64,000 nucleotides of DNA from Gavia stellata (GCF_030936135.1 NC_082596.1:75236888-75300887), one strand, 5' to 3'. Shown: positions 12,601-27,540, counted from the stretch's first letter. Notes: generated by a model not told the origin, from the sequence alone. Program-made: numbers and translations.

Positions 12601-15600
12601 CTGAAATGCTAGCTAATTATCAAAAGGCAGAAAGAGGAGCATACCAGCTAACTGCTGTAGTAAGACTTGTTGAACTTCAAGAACACTAGGGAAAAAATGA
12701 ATATCATTCTTGCTGTGCTTGATTGTAACCATTCAGATTTAGGAGAAAAATACCAATTTAACTAATCAAGTTAAACTTAAAATCTGCAAATCCAAGGGAG
12801 CATAACAGTTTTATCTTTGAGCATTATACAAATGAGAGGAAAAAATCAGATGTAGGAAGGGATGATTGGAGAAGTTGTGTTATAGACCTGGTGGCAGAAC
12901 ACACAAGCTATAAGGTACTCGTAAGAGTTAGGATGTGTAGCGTAAGATGAATAATATAAATTTAGTAACATAAAAAATCAAATATCTGTATTTGTACCAT
13001 GACAGAGAAAATACATATTTCATCATAAAGAAGAAGAATCTGGTAGGAGATGTGGAAGACTATAAATGCCTGCAATTCAGCAGAACTTCCCTATGGTCAC
13101 TGCTTCGTGATGCACAGTCACAGGTAGGCTCATAAACTGGCTGAGATAATGCCAGCATATGCAGTCAATATTATAAAAATCTAGAGTGTCTGCAAAATCC
13201 AAATTATAAAATTAAATTAGGAGAGGCTTTGCTTACAGTGATGTTGTCAACTGAGCACCTAAGTGTTGCAATTTCGCAACTGCTCAAAAAGACACAGACA
13301 ACAGAAACAAATCAGAGTTTCAAATCAAATCAATCTGGGTCTTGAAGGTGACAGTCTCACTCTAAACTCTAGATGATTAAGACAAAATGAGACCATGAGG
13401 TTGTACTTTGCTATTGTTCAACTGGGTTCAGAGTTACTCCTGCTTATAGCTGAGGACTAGGCTTGAGACTCACAGACCGTAATATCAGTTTGTGAAACTG
13501 CTCTTGGTTAAGCCACAGAAAAAAATAATAATGTAAAATATTGTAGACCTGTTATAGAGTAAAATGTAGTATACTTTTACAGGTAAAAATAATTGCACCC
13601 GTTGCTGTCACATGTAGAAGTTGCTGACAAGTTATAAGAAATTGACTTTGCTTTGAATGAGCACTGTTTAACTCATATCAACTAAAAATGGAAACTTGGC
13701 AGAGAAAACTTTGCCTATTTGTGTAAACCTGAGTTCTTGAAATATAATTATATATTTAATATGTAACTTCCATAAACATCGGAAGAACCATATTGGTCTA
13801 TGAATGTTAGCCAATGTGAAATAGCCTGGTCTTATCATTAATTAATCTTGTTATTTAATAAATAACACTGGTGATGGAGTTACAGAGATCATAACAAAGA
13901 CATCACAACATCGAAACAGCAAGAGAATGATGCTCCTTCTCTCTTTCTCATCAGTATACCGTCTATGAATAGCTAATGTAATTTCAGTCCATAGTTTATT
14001 GAATTGCAAGAGTGGTGGGAATATACATAAGACAGAAAAGAAAGATTTGAAGAGAATAACAGTTCTCCCTTTAATTCAAAGCTATTTCTCTTGGGAACAG
14101 TCTTCTGGATATGATTTGGCTTCTCAAAGAGAATTCTCTGCATATTATTTTTAACTGTTTCATTTTCTGTAATGTGATATCCAGTAGAAAAAATAGGAAA
14201 AAGTAGTGCTGGAAAATAAAATAAATATTCTGATAGCATTTGAAATGTTACTAGGATTGCTCATAGTCAGTAAAGGTCAGTGAATAACTCATTTGGAGAG
14301 TAAGAAATAATGGCATGCCTCTTAAAAATGTTTTTATTAAAGGGAATGTAAAAGCTCTGGAAAATTTTGCTGAGATATGCTGTCAGGGATTAACTTTATT
14401 GTATTTAACTGCTGTCTTGACAGATGGAAAAAAAATCTTAAGTCTGTTGAGCCAAATGACCTATGTGCCTGCTTGATTCTCCTCTCTTACCAACCTCTTC
14501 TGTTGTTTCACTTTTCTCTAAAAGCATGTCCTAATTCTTACAAAATGTTCTATGAAATGTTGGATTTTATGGCCCCCAGTGTTCAAAGATGAGGTGCAAC
14601 AGACAGATACACAGTGTCACCTGACACTATGTGGACAGACACACTCTTTTGAGGATCCTTGGCAGAATATTACCAGGGGTCAGGAGCAGCGAGTACCGGT
14701 CACACACAGAGAAATGTTGCTGGGTTGAGTACAAGTTCATTTTACTTGGGGATGGACAGGAGCGGAAAGCATACCCTTACTATGTGTGGTTGTGTAAAAT
14801 AGACAACTGCAGAGGCTCTCTTCCTTTATGTGCTGAGTAGCAGAGCAAACATGGAATGTAAGAGTTGGATTATTCGATTTTGATGGAATTCCCAAAGTCA
14901 ACCCTGCTATTTTACTTTCAGAGCTGAAAGTGAATGGTGTGGCATTTCAAAAGTCATTAAGTTTGTAACCTAATGAAGATCAACTTCTTTAAATAATAGA
15001 AAGACATGCAGGGTTAGAAAGTGTTGAAACAATGAAAAAAACTTCTTTATTTGCACATAGAAAAGTAGTGGTGTTTAATTGATCAGCCCAATAGAAGATG
15101 ATGTAGTTGGCTCAACAGGCCTTGTACTGCAGGATTCAATAATATGCTATAAATTGGAAGGGACTTATGAAAGTCAAACGGATAAGTGACTGATTAGGTG
15201 AAGTTGTATCAATGCTACAAGTAAAAATAGGAAAATATACTCTTAATCCCACTGGTGATTATGAATTTGTTGGCTAGAGTCCAGGAGGTAGGTATACACT
15301 GAAACAAGAAGATAATAATTTTCTGAGGTCTCTAAAAGAGTCAGAAGGGTCAAGACTTCATTTAAATTTTGCCCTGACATTATTGAAAGGTACCACAGAA
15401 ACTTATGCATGTTTTCAAGACTTTTGTCACGTGTCTTGAATCAACACCAGATAAGTAGCAATAAAATAGGTCATTAGAGTCACCTCCCTTAGTCTCTTAA
15501 GATTTTATTTTTCTCAAAGAGCCTTTTTGTTGCCACTGGTGGTGACATCAAGAGCTTAATAGCATTGGAATAATCATTACAGAAGAACCTTGCAAAACAG

Positions 15601-18600
15601 ATACCTCTAGAAATTCTGTTCCAACCTTTCATTATTATGGGAAGCAGTTCCTCAACCCTCTCCAAAATCCCTCCCAAAAATGTGGCTTCAGCTTATCTAC
15701 TCATGTCTGTGAACCACCTGCAGGTACATCTGTGTAGAAAATGTTGTTCACAGTGGTCATTATTACCAATTGTTCTTCTGTATTCCATTTCCAAGGACTT
15801 CATTTTGAACTGTTTTCTCTTGCTGTTTACATTGCATGCAAATATTTTGCTTGGTAATACTAAAGTGAACAGTGAATACAGCTGCCATGTGATTAGAGCT
15901 TTTCCACATGGTGGCTGGAATCTATTCAATTTAGTCACCTTAACTGGTTATTTGAGTGGGGTATTTTTGTCAGGCTACCTAATTGGAGTTCTGGGTTAAC
16001 ATTAGAAGTGCCCTTCAGGGTGAGAGTTGAGGAGCTTTTAGTCCTGTATTTTGTCTCTGGCCTTGGCCACTATCAATGTGTTTACATTTTGAACTGCTGT
16101 GCCTGAAGCTGAGTAGGTTACAGAGGAGATTGCTAGACTCTGGGCAGTTTTAAGCAGTATTACACTGTATTGAGTTGTGTTACCTCATGTTGTCCTGTAA
16201 CGTGGATAGATTTGGCGTTGTCTGTAGATGTTTAGGCAGCTGGTGAGTCTAAGTTTGATAGCTGTTTAGGTTCTCAGGATACATATAGATGAAATGGCCC
16301 TTACTTTCTTTAAGTTAAAAAGAAGGAAGTGATGACATGGCTGAGAAAACCCTGTCTGAAACCTATCATCAAGTATTTTGATGCCTCTGCAGTCTTTCTA
16401 GTTTTGAAGCTGTAGGTTTTGAATGTCTTTTATGGTGTCCTAACACTTTTTTAACGATATGTTTAAGGAATATGCACCTGGGAAGAAAAATTCCTATTGT
16501 TACCCCAAGTATTCCGCCTTTTACAGTGAATTCAGATCTTTCTGTATTTTATCTCCCAGACCTTTGTGTATGGAGCAATGGCAGGGGGAACCAAAATCAA
16601 ACAATATGCTGAAACTTGAAGTATCCTTGTTGGAATTATAGAATGAGTTGCACACTGCATCTGAAAAAATGTGATCACGGAAAAGCAGACAGGTCAACAT
16701 GTTGCTTGCTGCAGAAAATTGAGAGGCAAAGGAAAAATGTCTATGCATGTAAGAGAAAGAAAGAGAGGTAGATTAAGAAGCTGGCAGAGTCAGCAGAGAA
16801 AGAAGCCAAGAAAAACAGATGCCAGATCTAAATACCAATTCTGTAAGGACTGAATCACTTATTCAGCAGCCATACATTGACTGCCTACAATAATTGACAT
16901 GGGTACAATGCTGTTGTCGCTTGGGGAAGAGTTTTTGCATAGTCAGACTGAAATTATTCAGAGAGGTCAAAAATGGCTGTGAAATCAACTGTCTATTTTT
17001 TGTTCATACAGATACTATAACGATCCAGATGTCTGCCCTTCAACAAATCACTGAGCAGCTCTACGGGCTATAAACATAGCTTTCAAAACACATTTGACAA
17101 CTTAGATTACACATTTCTGTCTGATATTCTGTAATGTATGTAAGTGTCCAAATGTATTTTTAAATGTATTTGCAATATCTATTATCATAATCTCTTTGAC
17201 AACATGCTATAATGATAAAAGATACAAAAAACTCTAAAAATGTGGATTAGAATAATCACTGTTGTGTTGCTTAATCCTATATAGTTTGCAATTGATTGAA
17301 AAAGCTGTCATTGATATGACATGGCATTGGTTCATGCCCAAAGTTGTCAAAGTCACCTCTAACATTTGACTTCGTTGTTAACTTTTGTAAAAGCCTAGTG
17401 TGTAGGATGAAGGGACTTTGAAAGTCACCGAGTTCATTCCTCTGCTCCAATACAGGCTGAATTGTACAACAAACTTTCTGATAACTGTTGTCTAATCTGC
17501 TTCTAAAAGCCTCTAATGAAAGAAACTCTACAGTAATATTCAGTAAATCAGTGCTAAAATAAAAAGAACACTCTGTAGAAAAAGAGCTTTGAGCTATCAA
17601 AGTTGTGCAGGTAAATAATGACTTAGAAAAGCCTTCACCATATAGTGCATGCTCTATTCATTGAACCATTTCTAGTCTAGTTGTACATGTAGATAGATAT
17701 GGAAATAAAAGATAAATTTGGAGCAGTCAATGGATAGGCGCTATTAAGCCACAGTATAGCACAAAGTACAAAGTAGAAATAAATTGTGTTGATTGATTGT
17801 AATTTTTCTGGATGATGGTTTTTGAAGTAAGATTTTTTCCTTTCTTTTGAGTTTGACTTACTGAGTAATTTTAAGAAATACTCCAATATTTTAGGATTAT
17901 TTTATGTAAAATCTTGTGTGTTCTTTAAGATAGAAGAGCAAATTATTATAGCTGCTTTTTCAGGTGATGAACTTCATTGATTTTCATTAATAGTATGTTG
18001 GTATTACAACTGATTTGGCTTCTTCACCAGTTAGAAGTAAGCAAGCTAGTAAGCAACAGAGTTGGGTGCTGTCAGTGGAGATGATGTAGCCTTATGCAGG
18101 TACACAGGTAGGCACTGTATGACCCAGGGCTATAGGTATTAATTTAGTATTAAACAAATATCTACTCATTCTGATCTTAGAATTAGGGAGACTCTGATGG
18201 AAACAAGACATGCCTGCTACTCCAACGCTGAATGTTGAAAGCTGGGTTTGTTCTGGAACCGATGCTGTACTATTGCTACCAGAATGAGTCAGTATTTTCA
18301 AAGTTACCATAAGGCAGTATCTTAATGCCATAATAATTTTCTAACCTTATAGCAGGAAATAAGTGTGATATCTTATAAGCGAGTGATAAGTGTTTGGTCT
18401 TAAACAATGATCTGTTTAATAAATGGGAAGCCATAAAAGTAAAATGTCAAATAAAATGAAAGCTTCTGCCTATTATTGATTAATAAATTTTCCTTGGTAC
18501 TTTCTGTAAGAGTAGTGTACTGACCGTTATTCTAATTTAGCTACTTCAATTGTGCATATTTGAAAACTTATTCTTGCATTTTCAGCTTAGTGTGTTGATC

Positions 18601-21600
18601 TCTTCTGTTTTAAACAACTGTGAAGGTGTTGCAGAATGTTATTAGATAGTTACGTTTCAGCTGAGATGTGGATAGAATTCAGCGCAGGATAAAGTGATTC
18701 TAATGTATATTTCGTAAAGTACATTAGGACTGCATAAGAGAAAGGACTATATGAATGTAAATCATAATTATTATTAATAGGAAACAGTATTAATAAAGAA
18801 AGAAAAATAAAGAAGTGATATATTGCCAATGACAAACTGCAGGATAGCCAAATTGGATACTAAAGTCAAATTTACCACCCTGGAAAGCAACCAAAGACAG
18901 CCTATGATCTTATTCAATGGAAAGCTTTGTGTTACTTCATCTCATCAAGGTAGAATAAAAATATTGTATAGAGGAAAACTTTACATGTGAGAAATTAAGT
19001 TGAGAGATTGGTAGATTTGCACAGTTACACAAAGTAAGTTTTAAAATAAATTAATTAGTATTGCTTGTCTGTGCATAAAAAAGGAAGATTATGACTATGT
19101 CTACATGAACAGTTTAACTGGATTTCCATTGCTCAGCAACGTCTTGGTTCATCTTGTATGCACATGAAAATTTTTCAAGAATCTGTTCCAGACCAAAATC
19201 CTGTCAGAATATTCAGCTTGATGTATATGACTAGCAAGAGATTAAGCGTTGACCAAGGATATAGTCTCTAAACCAGTCATGTGCAGCAGAATGGTCGCTG
19301 TTGGGAGACAAAACTATGGAGATAAAGCTTTTATCTTATAATGGAGATAAAACTTTTTTTTTATTTTATTCTTAAAACTTTACCTATAGAATTTTCCAGG
19401 AGTCAGCAAATCTTTAAAATATTTCTCTACTTCTTGCTATCTTTGTAGAAACTGGCAAGTTTCTCCTCTCAGTTACCTATCTAAAAGTGATTATAAATAA
19501 TTCAGGGGACAGGATTAAAAAGATAATTTGAATCCAAGAAAAAATGTTTACAAATGAAAGCTGATACCTGACTGGAAAAGTATTGCAAATTTTCAGTTTA
19601 CAGGTAGAAGAAAAAAAGCAGAACAGAACGTGATTTCAGCACAATCATAAAACCCAGTGCATATAGGACAGAATCTCTGAGAAGCTGAAAGTGGTAGGAA
19701 TAACAGGGGTGGAAAGCTTTGTCAGAAGAGACAGATAGAAGGAAATATGGTCACTATAGAGCTTTTGGGTAAAACATCAAAAATGCAATAGATAAATAAA
19801 TAAATCTCCCTTATGAAACTGGTAGGAATAGAAGGAAAGGTTGCAGGTTATTAAAAAAGTCTTAAGAATTCCTGGAGTAGTTATTTAGACTATATGAAGT
19901 TAATAGAGTCAAATAGCTTTGAAGATTCTTTTACAGTTTCACTTGGAGACATCATTGGGTGAGAGCAGTTAGAGAACTTAATACAGTTTTAACAACTGTA
20001 GTGTCTCAAGCCAAAGGCAGAGTTGTGTACTGTATCCAACAGCATCCAGAAAAGAATGGCTTGGAAAAAGGAAGAGCAGGACAAGGAAATAATATGATAC
20101 TTCTGCCTAATGCTAATTTCAACCTCCAGCTATTTTCACTTTAGAAATCTCCTGTCTCTACATGGTCCTATACACTTGTAACGCACATCGAATTTCTCTT
20201 CCATAAACCTTTTCAGTCTCCCAATCAACCTATATGAACTTCTAGGATCCACATCAGTTCTGGCAAGGTCTTTTGCACCTACTCTTGTTTGTCTTGAAAT
20301 GTGTTCACACTGGCTTAATTGGACACCTCCTGCTTCCTGCACTAGAAAAGAGAGTGAACAATTTCAGTCCTTCTTACTTTTATGCCACTTGTAGTTTTAT
20401 TTTCCTCTATCATACCTCTTCTCAGTTTTCTCTTTTCCACAAGGAAAAGTGGCAAGTGACTTTATAGTTCAGTATACAGAAATCATACATAGATACATTT
20501 TCTAATGAGATAAAAGTGTATTTAGAAAGTGTTAAAGATTTCTAGTACATGGGCAAATTTAAAGTACAATTAATTGCATGGTGTGATTACCAATTTAGTA
20601 TGCACCAAAATAACTGGAGAGAGGTGTGAAACGTTCATAGAGATTTATCCAGATCAATATACTTATGTTGATTTTATTGGTAGTAAGCAGAGTTTTACAT
20701 GATAATTTCCATTCCTTTTACCATGCAGAATTGAGCAAGTGATGAAGAGTGCTTTCTTTTTATCTCTGTCTTCTTTTGTGTGTTATATAGTTTTACCAGT
20801 GACACGGAACTGGGTTAAGTACAGAGGCAGTTGATTGTTGAGCTAATCAACTTTCTCATCAGATAAACTGGAATATTTTGGGTTTCATTTTTCTTCTGTT
20901 CCAAACCATTGGTAATAAGTTTATTGTTAGCAGAATTTTCCTTATCTTCTGCTTTTTTTCCCTTCACTGCAGCACTACTAATCTTATTTTTTCCTATTTT
21001 ACACAGTCTGAACTCCTTCCTTTTATACATTTTCACCCTTGTCTGTATGAGGCTATTCTAGTGATTTCCCCCATGCCACTTAACACCGTCATTATCACGG
21101 CTCAGAATGACTCCGAAGAAAAGTTGAACCTCATGTTATAGCAGTATGAGAGGCAATTCACAATGCTTGCCATTTGTCACTACAGAATCAGCTTCGGAAC
21201 AGATCCTAAGAGAATATGACACTAAAAAACCTCCCACCAACTAAAAAATTCTCTTTTATCATTGTTGAAGTCCCCTGCCTAACCTAAACTGTGGTCCAAG
21301 TATATAGTCATTCAAAGACCTAAGAATTTGTGTTTTCAAGACTAAATTCTAAATATAACCAGTTCCTTATTTCTTCTAAATACCCTTTCTTGGATAGTGA
21401 TATTTTTGGGGTTTGGTTACTATTTAATTTGGTCACTGTGTTACCTGAAAGACTTGAAATATCATGCTTCTTTCTTGTCTCTTTCCTTTTCTCATAACAA
21501 CTAAGGAAGGGATTGTTTTATATTGACAAGATTCCCTCTATGATAGAAAGATCCAGCCTCTGGCTGGCTTTGGAGCTCCCTGCTTTCCAAATCTTATTTC

Positions 21601-22683
21601 TTGAGAGGCTTCTAGGCAGCTTTAGTACAGCTACTCTCTCATTTTTAAGAGGCAGTGTTCTAAGGAAAAATAGTCTTAATTTCTCTCTCTGACCTGACCC
21701 TGTCTGTCTGTCTTCTCATGCAAGCTCCCCATGTTAAACAGCCTTACTCATTTCCACCTGGGGACAAATATCAAAGCTGGTTCTTCCCTTTTCCATTTCT
21801 TTCTTCCCATAAGAGGCATAAAAAACTGCAATGAAAAATAAACTTACGAATAAATAAACATTCATAAGACCCAACAACAAACCACCCTGAAGGAAAGCAA
21901 TGCAAAGGAAATTGAAAACAACCATCATCCTTATCAGCAGTCATTGATAGGCAGTGATCAGGGAAACACTAGCTCCTTTGAGGTAGTCAACCCAGTATAT
22001 GGCAAGGATTTCTGGATATATATTGTTAATTTGCTTCTGTGATTGTTGCTTATGAAGGCTGTGTTTCATAGATGACCAGTTTGTTGACCAACCTCTATTA
22101 TATACCTTCTGCCATTTAACCTTCTACATTTTACCACTAGCAACTCTCTTGAGAAATTTTAAAGAGACATTGTATCGGGATGAAGAGGACTGCTTTTTTT
22201 CCAAAGTTGTTGTAACCGAACGTAAGGAAACAAGAAGCCAGAACCTGAGAGACCTTCTATTTGTGTGGCTTAGAGCTGAGTGGTCCAAATCTCTTACACT
22301 GACAAAGAAGGAGGTTGCCTGTTTTGTTGCTGACAGGATGGGGATTAGATCAATCCGAGATTGCACTTGAATGCAAATTTCTGGACTGCTTAAACAATGC
22401 CTACATTTTTGGTTTCACTCTAACCTGGAATGAACCAAGCAGGAAAATGTAGTTTAGAAAGTGTCTCACATACGACTTCTAGTCACTTGCCTCTTAGATC
22501 TAACCCTGCACTCAGGAACATTTACCAAAAAACTTAGACGCAACCAGAAAGGTTTTGTTGAACGTAAAAAAAAGTCAGTCACAAATTAACCCATGCATTC
22601 TACAACTGAGAATATGTGAGAAGACTGTCAGATGGGGTTTTTTTTGTTTTTTTTTTTTTTTAATTTTCACTCCTCTTTTCCAG
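9631..22683. other. Intergenic AT-rich DNA
   Basis: No gene or RNA is supported here. A somewhat GC-richer block at about 14600-14850 stands out but cannot be assigned. Short open frames such as those at 15637-15999 and 17277-17600 look like chance. Confidence 0.6.
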
Positions 22684-23480
22684 AACAACAAGGAGAGCTG
22701 TGATGTGTTGGTCCCAGCTGGCAACCAAACTCCCACTCAGCCACTCTCTGAGTCTCTCTCCTCTGTGGGACAGGGGAAGAAGAGGAGGAACAGGAATGAG
22801 AATCCTTTTGGATCAAGAAGGAGACAGGAAGATCACTTACCAATTACCATTGTTGGCAAAACAGACTTGATTTGGGGTAAATTAATTAATTGACAAGCAA
22901 AATAACTACGCAGTTCCTTATTTGGGTATTGGAAAGAAAAGAACAATAAACATTTACACACATAGTGAAAACACTTTTCCTTCCCTTTTTTCCATGCTCA
23001 ACTTCACTCCAAACTCCTCTCCTTCCTCCTTTTTATTGCTGTAGATTACATTCAGTCCCTTCAGTGAGGCAATGCACCATGCAAGGTTGTTGTTGGGGGG
23101 GATTTACAGTCAGTACACAGTGTTTTCCCTTTGCTGCTCCTTACTTCTCACTTTTTTCCTCTGCTCAGGTGGGGGTGCTCCACAGGCTGCAGTCCCTTCA
23201 GGGATGTACCTGTTCTTCCATGGAGCACCTCCTCCTCCTCTGACCTTGGTGTTCCCTTTGTTGTTTCTTATTCTTTTGTTCCCTCCTTCTTTTTCTCCCC
23301 AGCACTGTCTGACCTTTCTTAAATATGTTTTCCCAGAGGCACCATACATGTGGATGATGGGTTCAGCTTTGGCCAGCGGTGGATCTGCTGCAGAGCCAGC
23401 TGGAACTGGCTGTGTCCAGCACAGGACAGTCCCCGACCTCTTTCCACAGAGACCACCACTGCAGCCCGCAAACTACCAAA
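22684..23480. mobile_element. Degenerate LTR/endogenous-retrovirus-like avian repeat
   Basis: The block resembles an interspersed repeat common in bird assemblies: a segment with GGAGCACCTCCTCCTCC followed by TGACCTTGGTGT, then CTTTCTTAAATATGTT, then TTGGCCAGCGGTGGATC and GCAGAGCCAGCTGGA. The order of these landmarks matches my memory of an avian ERV-derived repeat; the exact family, orientation and ends are unknown to me. Frames in it are short and no retroviral gene domain is recognisable, so this is at best a decayed LTR or internal remnant. Confidence 0.5.
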
Positions 23481-25351
23481 ACTTATCATTTACACCCAGT
23501 CTGAGAGCAAGGGGAGCAATGTCTCCTTATGTAATAAGAAGATGCTTTTTGTGGAACAGAGATTAGGAAAAAAATATACCCTAGGAGTGTACTTTCCTAC
23601 TTTGCCCTTGCTATTAGCAGCAGCGGTTCTAGTTCTCCCACTTCTCCTTTCCTCCCCCTCTCAGAATTGACCTGTATTTTTAAAAGTAAATGGAGCTTGT
23701 TTGTTCTTAGTTTTAGTGGGTGCTATATTGGTGACGTTTTAAATATTCTGATCTTTTATAATGCAGAAAGAGCATTTTAGTAAAGTCTAATCATGCCTCT
23801 TCAAGCTGGCCACCCAAAAGCAGACTATGATTTAAAGCTTTGCTTTGTTTTTTCTTAATGTCAGTCCTCCGTAATCTAGGCAAACAAATCCTGCTACTGT
23901 ATGACATTACATGCAGTTTTAACAGACAGTACCAGGCAGTACCAGTACTTTGTACCAGTGCAGAGGAAAGCACCTGAGTTTGGGTTGGGCTAGCTTTACT
24001 CAATCAATTATTCTTTTTAAAAAGTGTGTATGTCTTACAGTTTGTGAATACTTAGAATTCCAGCCTGGTACTTCAGTGATAAAAGCCAACAGGATGTAGC
24101 TGATACAGGAACCATCTATTTTTAGGTAAAACTCCTGAAGTGGGATTTAATTCTAAGTTTTCTCTGCAGTTTTATTTCTGAAGCTGCTTGCCAGGCTTGA
24201 ATGATACATGATTAATAATTGAGCACATCATATTTATATATTCCTTTACAATAGATGCATGAGAAGAAAACAGAAAATGAAGGGGGCAGGAGAGGAAAAG
24301 GATTAGCAGCCTGGAAAACTAAAAGGCAAAAATGTGCTTCCATGGTGGTTCCTGCAAGAAAGACATGACCTGGTAGTAATGATAACTTATCTGCCAATTT
24401 ACCTGTGTTTTATCCATATGATTTAACTTCTGCATTCCTCCATTTTCATACATGGCCCCTTCTCTCTTGCTCAAGTGAATCAGTGGCAAGATTTATGTAA
24501 CTGCATTAGGATTAAGGCTAGATTCCTTATTTCTGCTAAAATATGTGCTGTTTAGTAAGGATAGAGATCAGTTTAAAAGTCAATACAAGATATGTTTCTC
24601 CTAGATATGGTACTGTATAGTTAGCAGTATGGTCCAATGTGTCTGGCTGAGTTGACACTTCTGTTTTCTTGGCATGTGTCAATTACTTGCTTGTACTTTC
24701 AACCAGAGCAAAATAATACTATCAATCAACTTCATTACAACATCTTATGAATTTAAAAATCAAAAGTCTCAATTACACTACCTTAAAGTGCTAGTGCTAA
24801 TTCTCTACTTGTGATATATTGAAGTAACCACCACATCTACGTTTCTTCCCACTAAGAATTGCTGGCAGAAAATTGTTTTTAATTATTTTAATTTCATAAA
24901 CCACCAAAGTCTTCCTTTTGGAGCTTGAAAAGTACTGCCAAGAAGGCTGTGAAAAAATTCTTGGTTTTCACAGTTCTCTTCACCCCATTTGGGGTGTAGG
25001 AGTTATAGTGTAAAAAGCTTTAAAATCTTGAAACAAGACTTTATTGTTGGGGACGTTTAAAAAGCTATACTACAGCTTTGCATTCTTAGCCATGGTCATG
25101 ATCCTATCCCTGTTCCTAGTCAGAAAAATCTCTGAAATCTCTGCACTGTTCATTTCTGCAGGATGTAATGGGATCCCACCTAGTTCAGTATTTAGTGTTC
25201 AGTACTTGCCATATCGGTATGCTTCTTAGGGATAGGCAAAAGAAATCTCATGGAATAATGTGTTCATGGAATAATATGCCTAAAGATTATTTTATTCCTC
25301 ATCACCAGTAGATGTTTGTCACCTTCAGTCCTGAAACACGAAGATTTATAT
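23481..25351. other. Intergenic DNA between the ERV-like block and the second CR1
   Basis: AT-rich with no recognisable gene. The first few hundred bases may still belong to the ERV-like repeat, whose outer end is not clear. Confidence 0.5.
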
Positions 25352-25947
25352 TCATAGAATCGTGGAATCATAGAATCATAGAATCGTTTATGTTGGAAAA
25401 GACCTTTAAGATCATTGAGTCCAACCGTAAACCTAATACTGCCAAGTCCACCACTAAACCATGTCACTAAGTGCCACATCTACAGGTCTTTTAAATACCT
25501 CCAGGGATGGTGACTCAACCACCTCTCTGAGCAGCCTTTTCCAATGCTTGATAACCCTTTACATGAAGAAATTTTTCCTCATATCCAATCTAAACCTCCC
25601 CTGGTACAACTTGAGGCTGCTTCCTCTTGTCCTATCACTTGCTATTTGGGAAAAGAGACTGACATCCACCTCTCTACAGCCTCCTTTCAGGTAGTTGTAG
25701 AGAGAGATAAGGTCTCCTCTCAGCCTCCTTTTCTCCATTCCAAACAACCCCAGTTCCCTCAGCTGGTCTTCATAAGACTTGTTCTCTAGACCCTTCACCA
25801 GCTTCATTGCTCTTCTCTGGATATGCTCCAGCACCTCAGTGTGTTTCTTGTAGTGAGGGGCCCAAAACTGAACACAGTATTTGAGGTGTGGCCTCACCAG
25901 TGCTGAGTACAGGGGGATGATCACTTCCTAGTCCTGATGGCCACACA
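25352..25947 (-). mobile_element. CR1 LINE 3' fragment (second copy)
   Basis: Minus-oriented CR1 tail starting with several ATAGAATC-type octamers at 25352-25386, the hallmark 3' terminus of avian CR1, and running to about 25947, where it is truncated. The interval 25559-25924 keeps an open ORF2 C-terminal frame with recognisable CR1 sequence ([18 protein letters not shown] and [18 protein letters not shown]), ending in a premature stop. It has lost many CpG sites and looks older than the copy at 7951. Confidence 0.93.
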
Positions 25948-27540
25948 CCCACACAAGCCTTTTTAAGTAACCTCTTCTACTGGATCTGTAGGTTTTATTA
26001 TTATTTTTACAAGTGTCCAGTTTCACTTGGAATTTTGCTATCTATCTTAAATACTCATATAGTTACTTCTTAGGATACAGTGCTTTCAGTCATCACAGCT
26101 CCATTTTGAGGCAGGGCTCTATCTTACTGCCACATTCCGGTATTGGTGCTGTCAGTGATAATGAATCCAAACCTGCATGTAGTATTCCTCAGCAGCATAC
26201 AGGAGAAACATGTGTCATGTCATTTTATTATTTTCAGAGTTTATTATAGGGTTTTTTCATATATGTCATAACATATTTTCTGCTTGTTTTCCCAATAACC
26301 GCTACAATGGTGTTTTCATTGATCCTCTCACATTGAGCATCAGTCTTTATCTGGAATGTCTACAGTTAGTAGAGAAACAAACCATTCCAATGTTAGGTTC
26401 AGATTTGTTAAGATCTTGCCTATGTAATGAATCTTCGAAACCTATACCCATGCTAATATAAGTGTCACTGGAAGAGCCTTCTACAGTAGATGGAATCTGG
26501 ACAGAGCAAAGTAGTTGCTAGCATATTCATCCTGCCTCCCCAGTACTGTGTTCTTCCACCATCATAGCTTCACCTACATACACCAGGTGCTTTATCAACA
26601 GATCTTGTGCCAGCTTTCTGGATGACATTCCTTTGGAATCCCCCCAAATGGATGGGGTTCTTTTTGGATGACCAGAGATAGTTGTGATGGTTTTAAAACA
26701 TTTCTGGGACTCTACCTGTTTGTTACCACCCTATGGCTAGGAAGTAAGAGCTGTCACAGCTGACCTGGTGAAACAGGTTGTGCAAGTGCTTCTCATCCAT
26801 TTCAGAAATGTTGTATGGCTTAGTAGCTTAAATTGCTGAAACAGAATACAGAATACAATACAGAAATCCATGATAAAATGAGGACAAATAGGGTATTTTA
26901 GAATTTTGCAATGGGAATGTTTCAAGTAGAGACTCCATTGTGGCACATGCGATGGTACATCTTTCCTAACACTGTCTCAAATATGACTTGTATGTAACAA
27001 ACTCATCTTACAGAATAACATGTTGTCTTTCTTCTCCTAAAGAAATGTTTAGCCTAATTTTATCTATCCAGTGAAAATACTTGAAGGCCCACATACTTCT
27101 ATACAACTGCCTGTGGTTTTTTATGTGCTGTGTATTTCTGAGGACTACCAAAAGTCTAATCTAATGAAGAAGGAAAAGTGGCTAATAAAAAATAATAATA
27201 ACTGCATGTATATATTTCCAGGGTAGACATTGATATTACTGCTGGCAACTACTGATCAGTAGGAAAAGTGTGAAGAAAACACAAGTCATCCATCTGCTTC
27301 ATCCATCTGCTGAGAAAAAGAATTGTGTTACCATCAGCAGGTCTGTCTCTATAATTCTGTGTGTTCTGTGTACATCTCCATGAAAAATGTCTTAGATACC
27401 TATATTGTTTAACTTTAAAGTTAACCATACTAAATAGCATTTAATTTACCAAATTACAAGCAGTTCTGAGGTTGTTATTTTTTGAAATAAAATGAGTAAT
27501 AGAGCATAAATTCCCAGATGCCTCCTTAAAGTTCATGATG

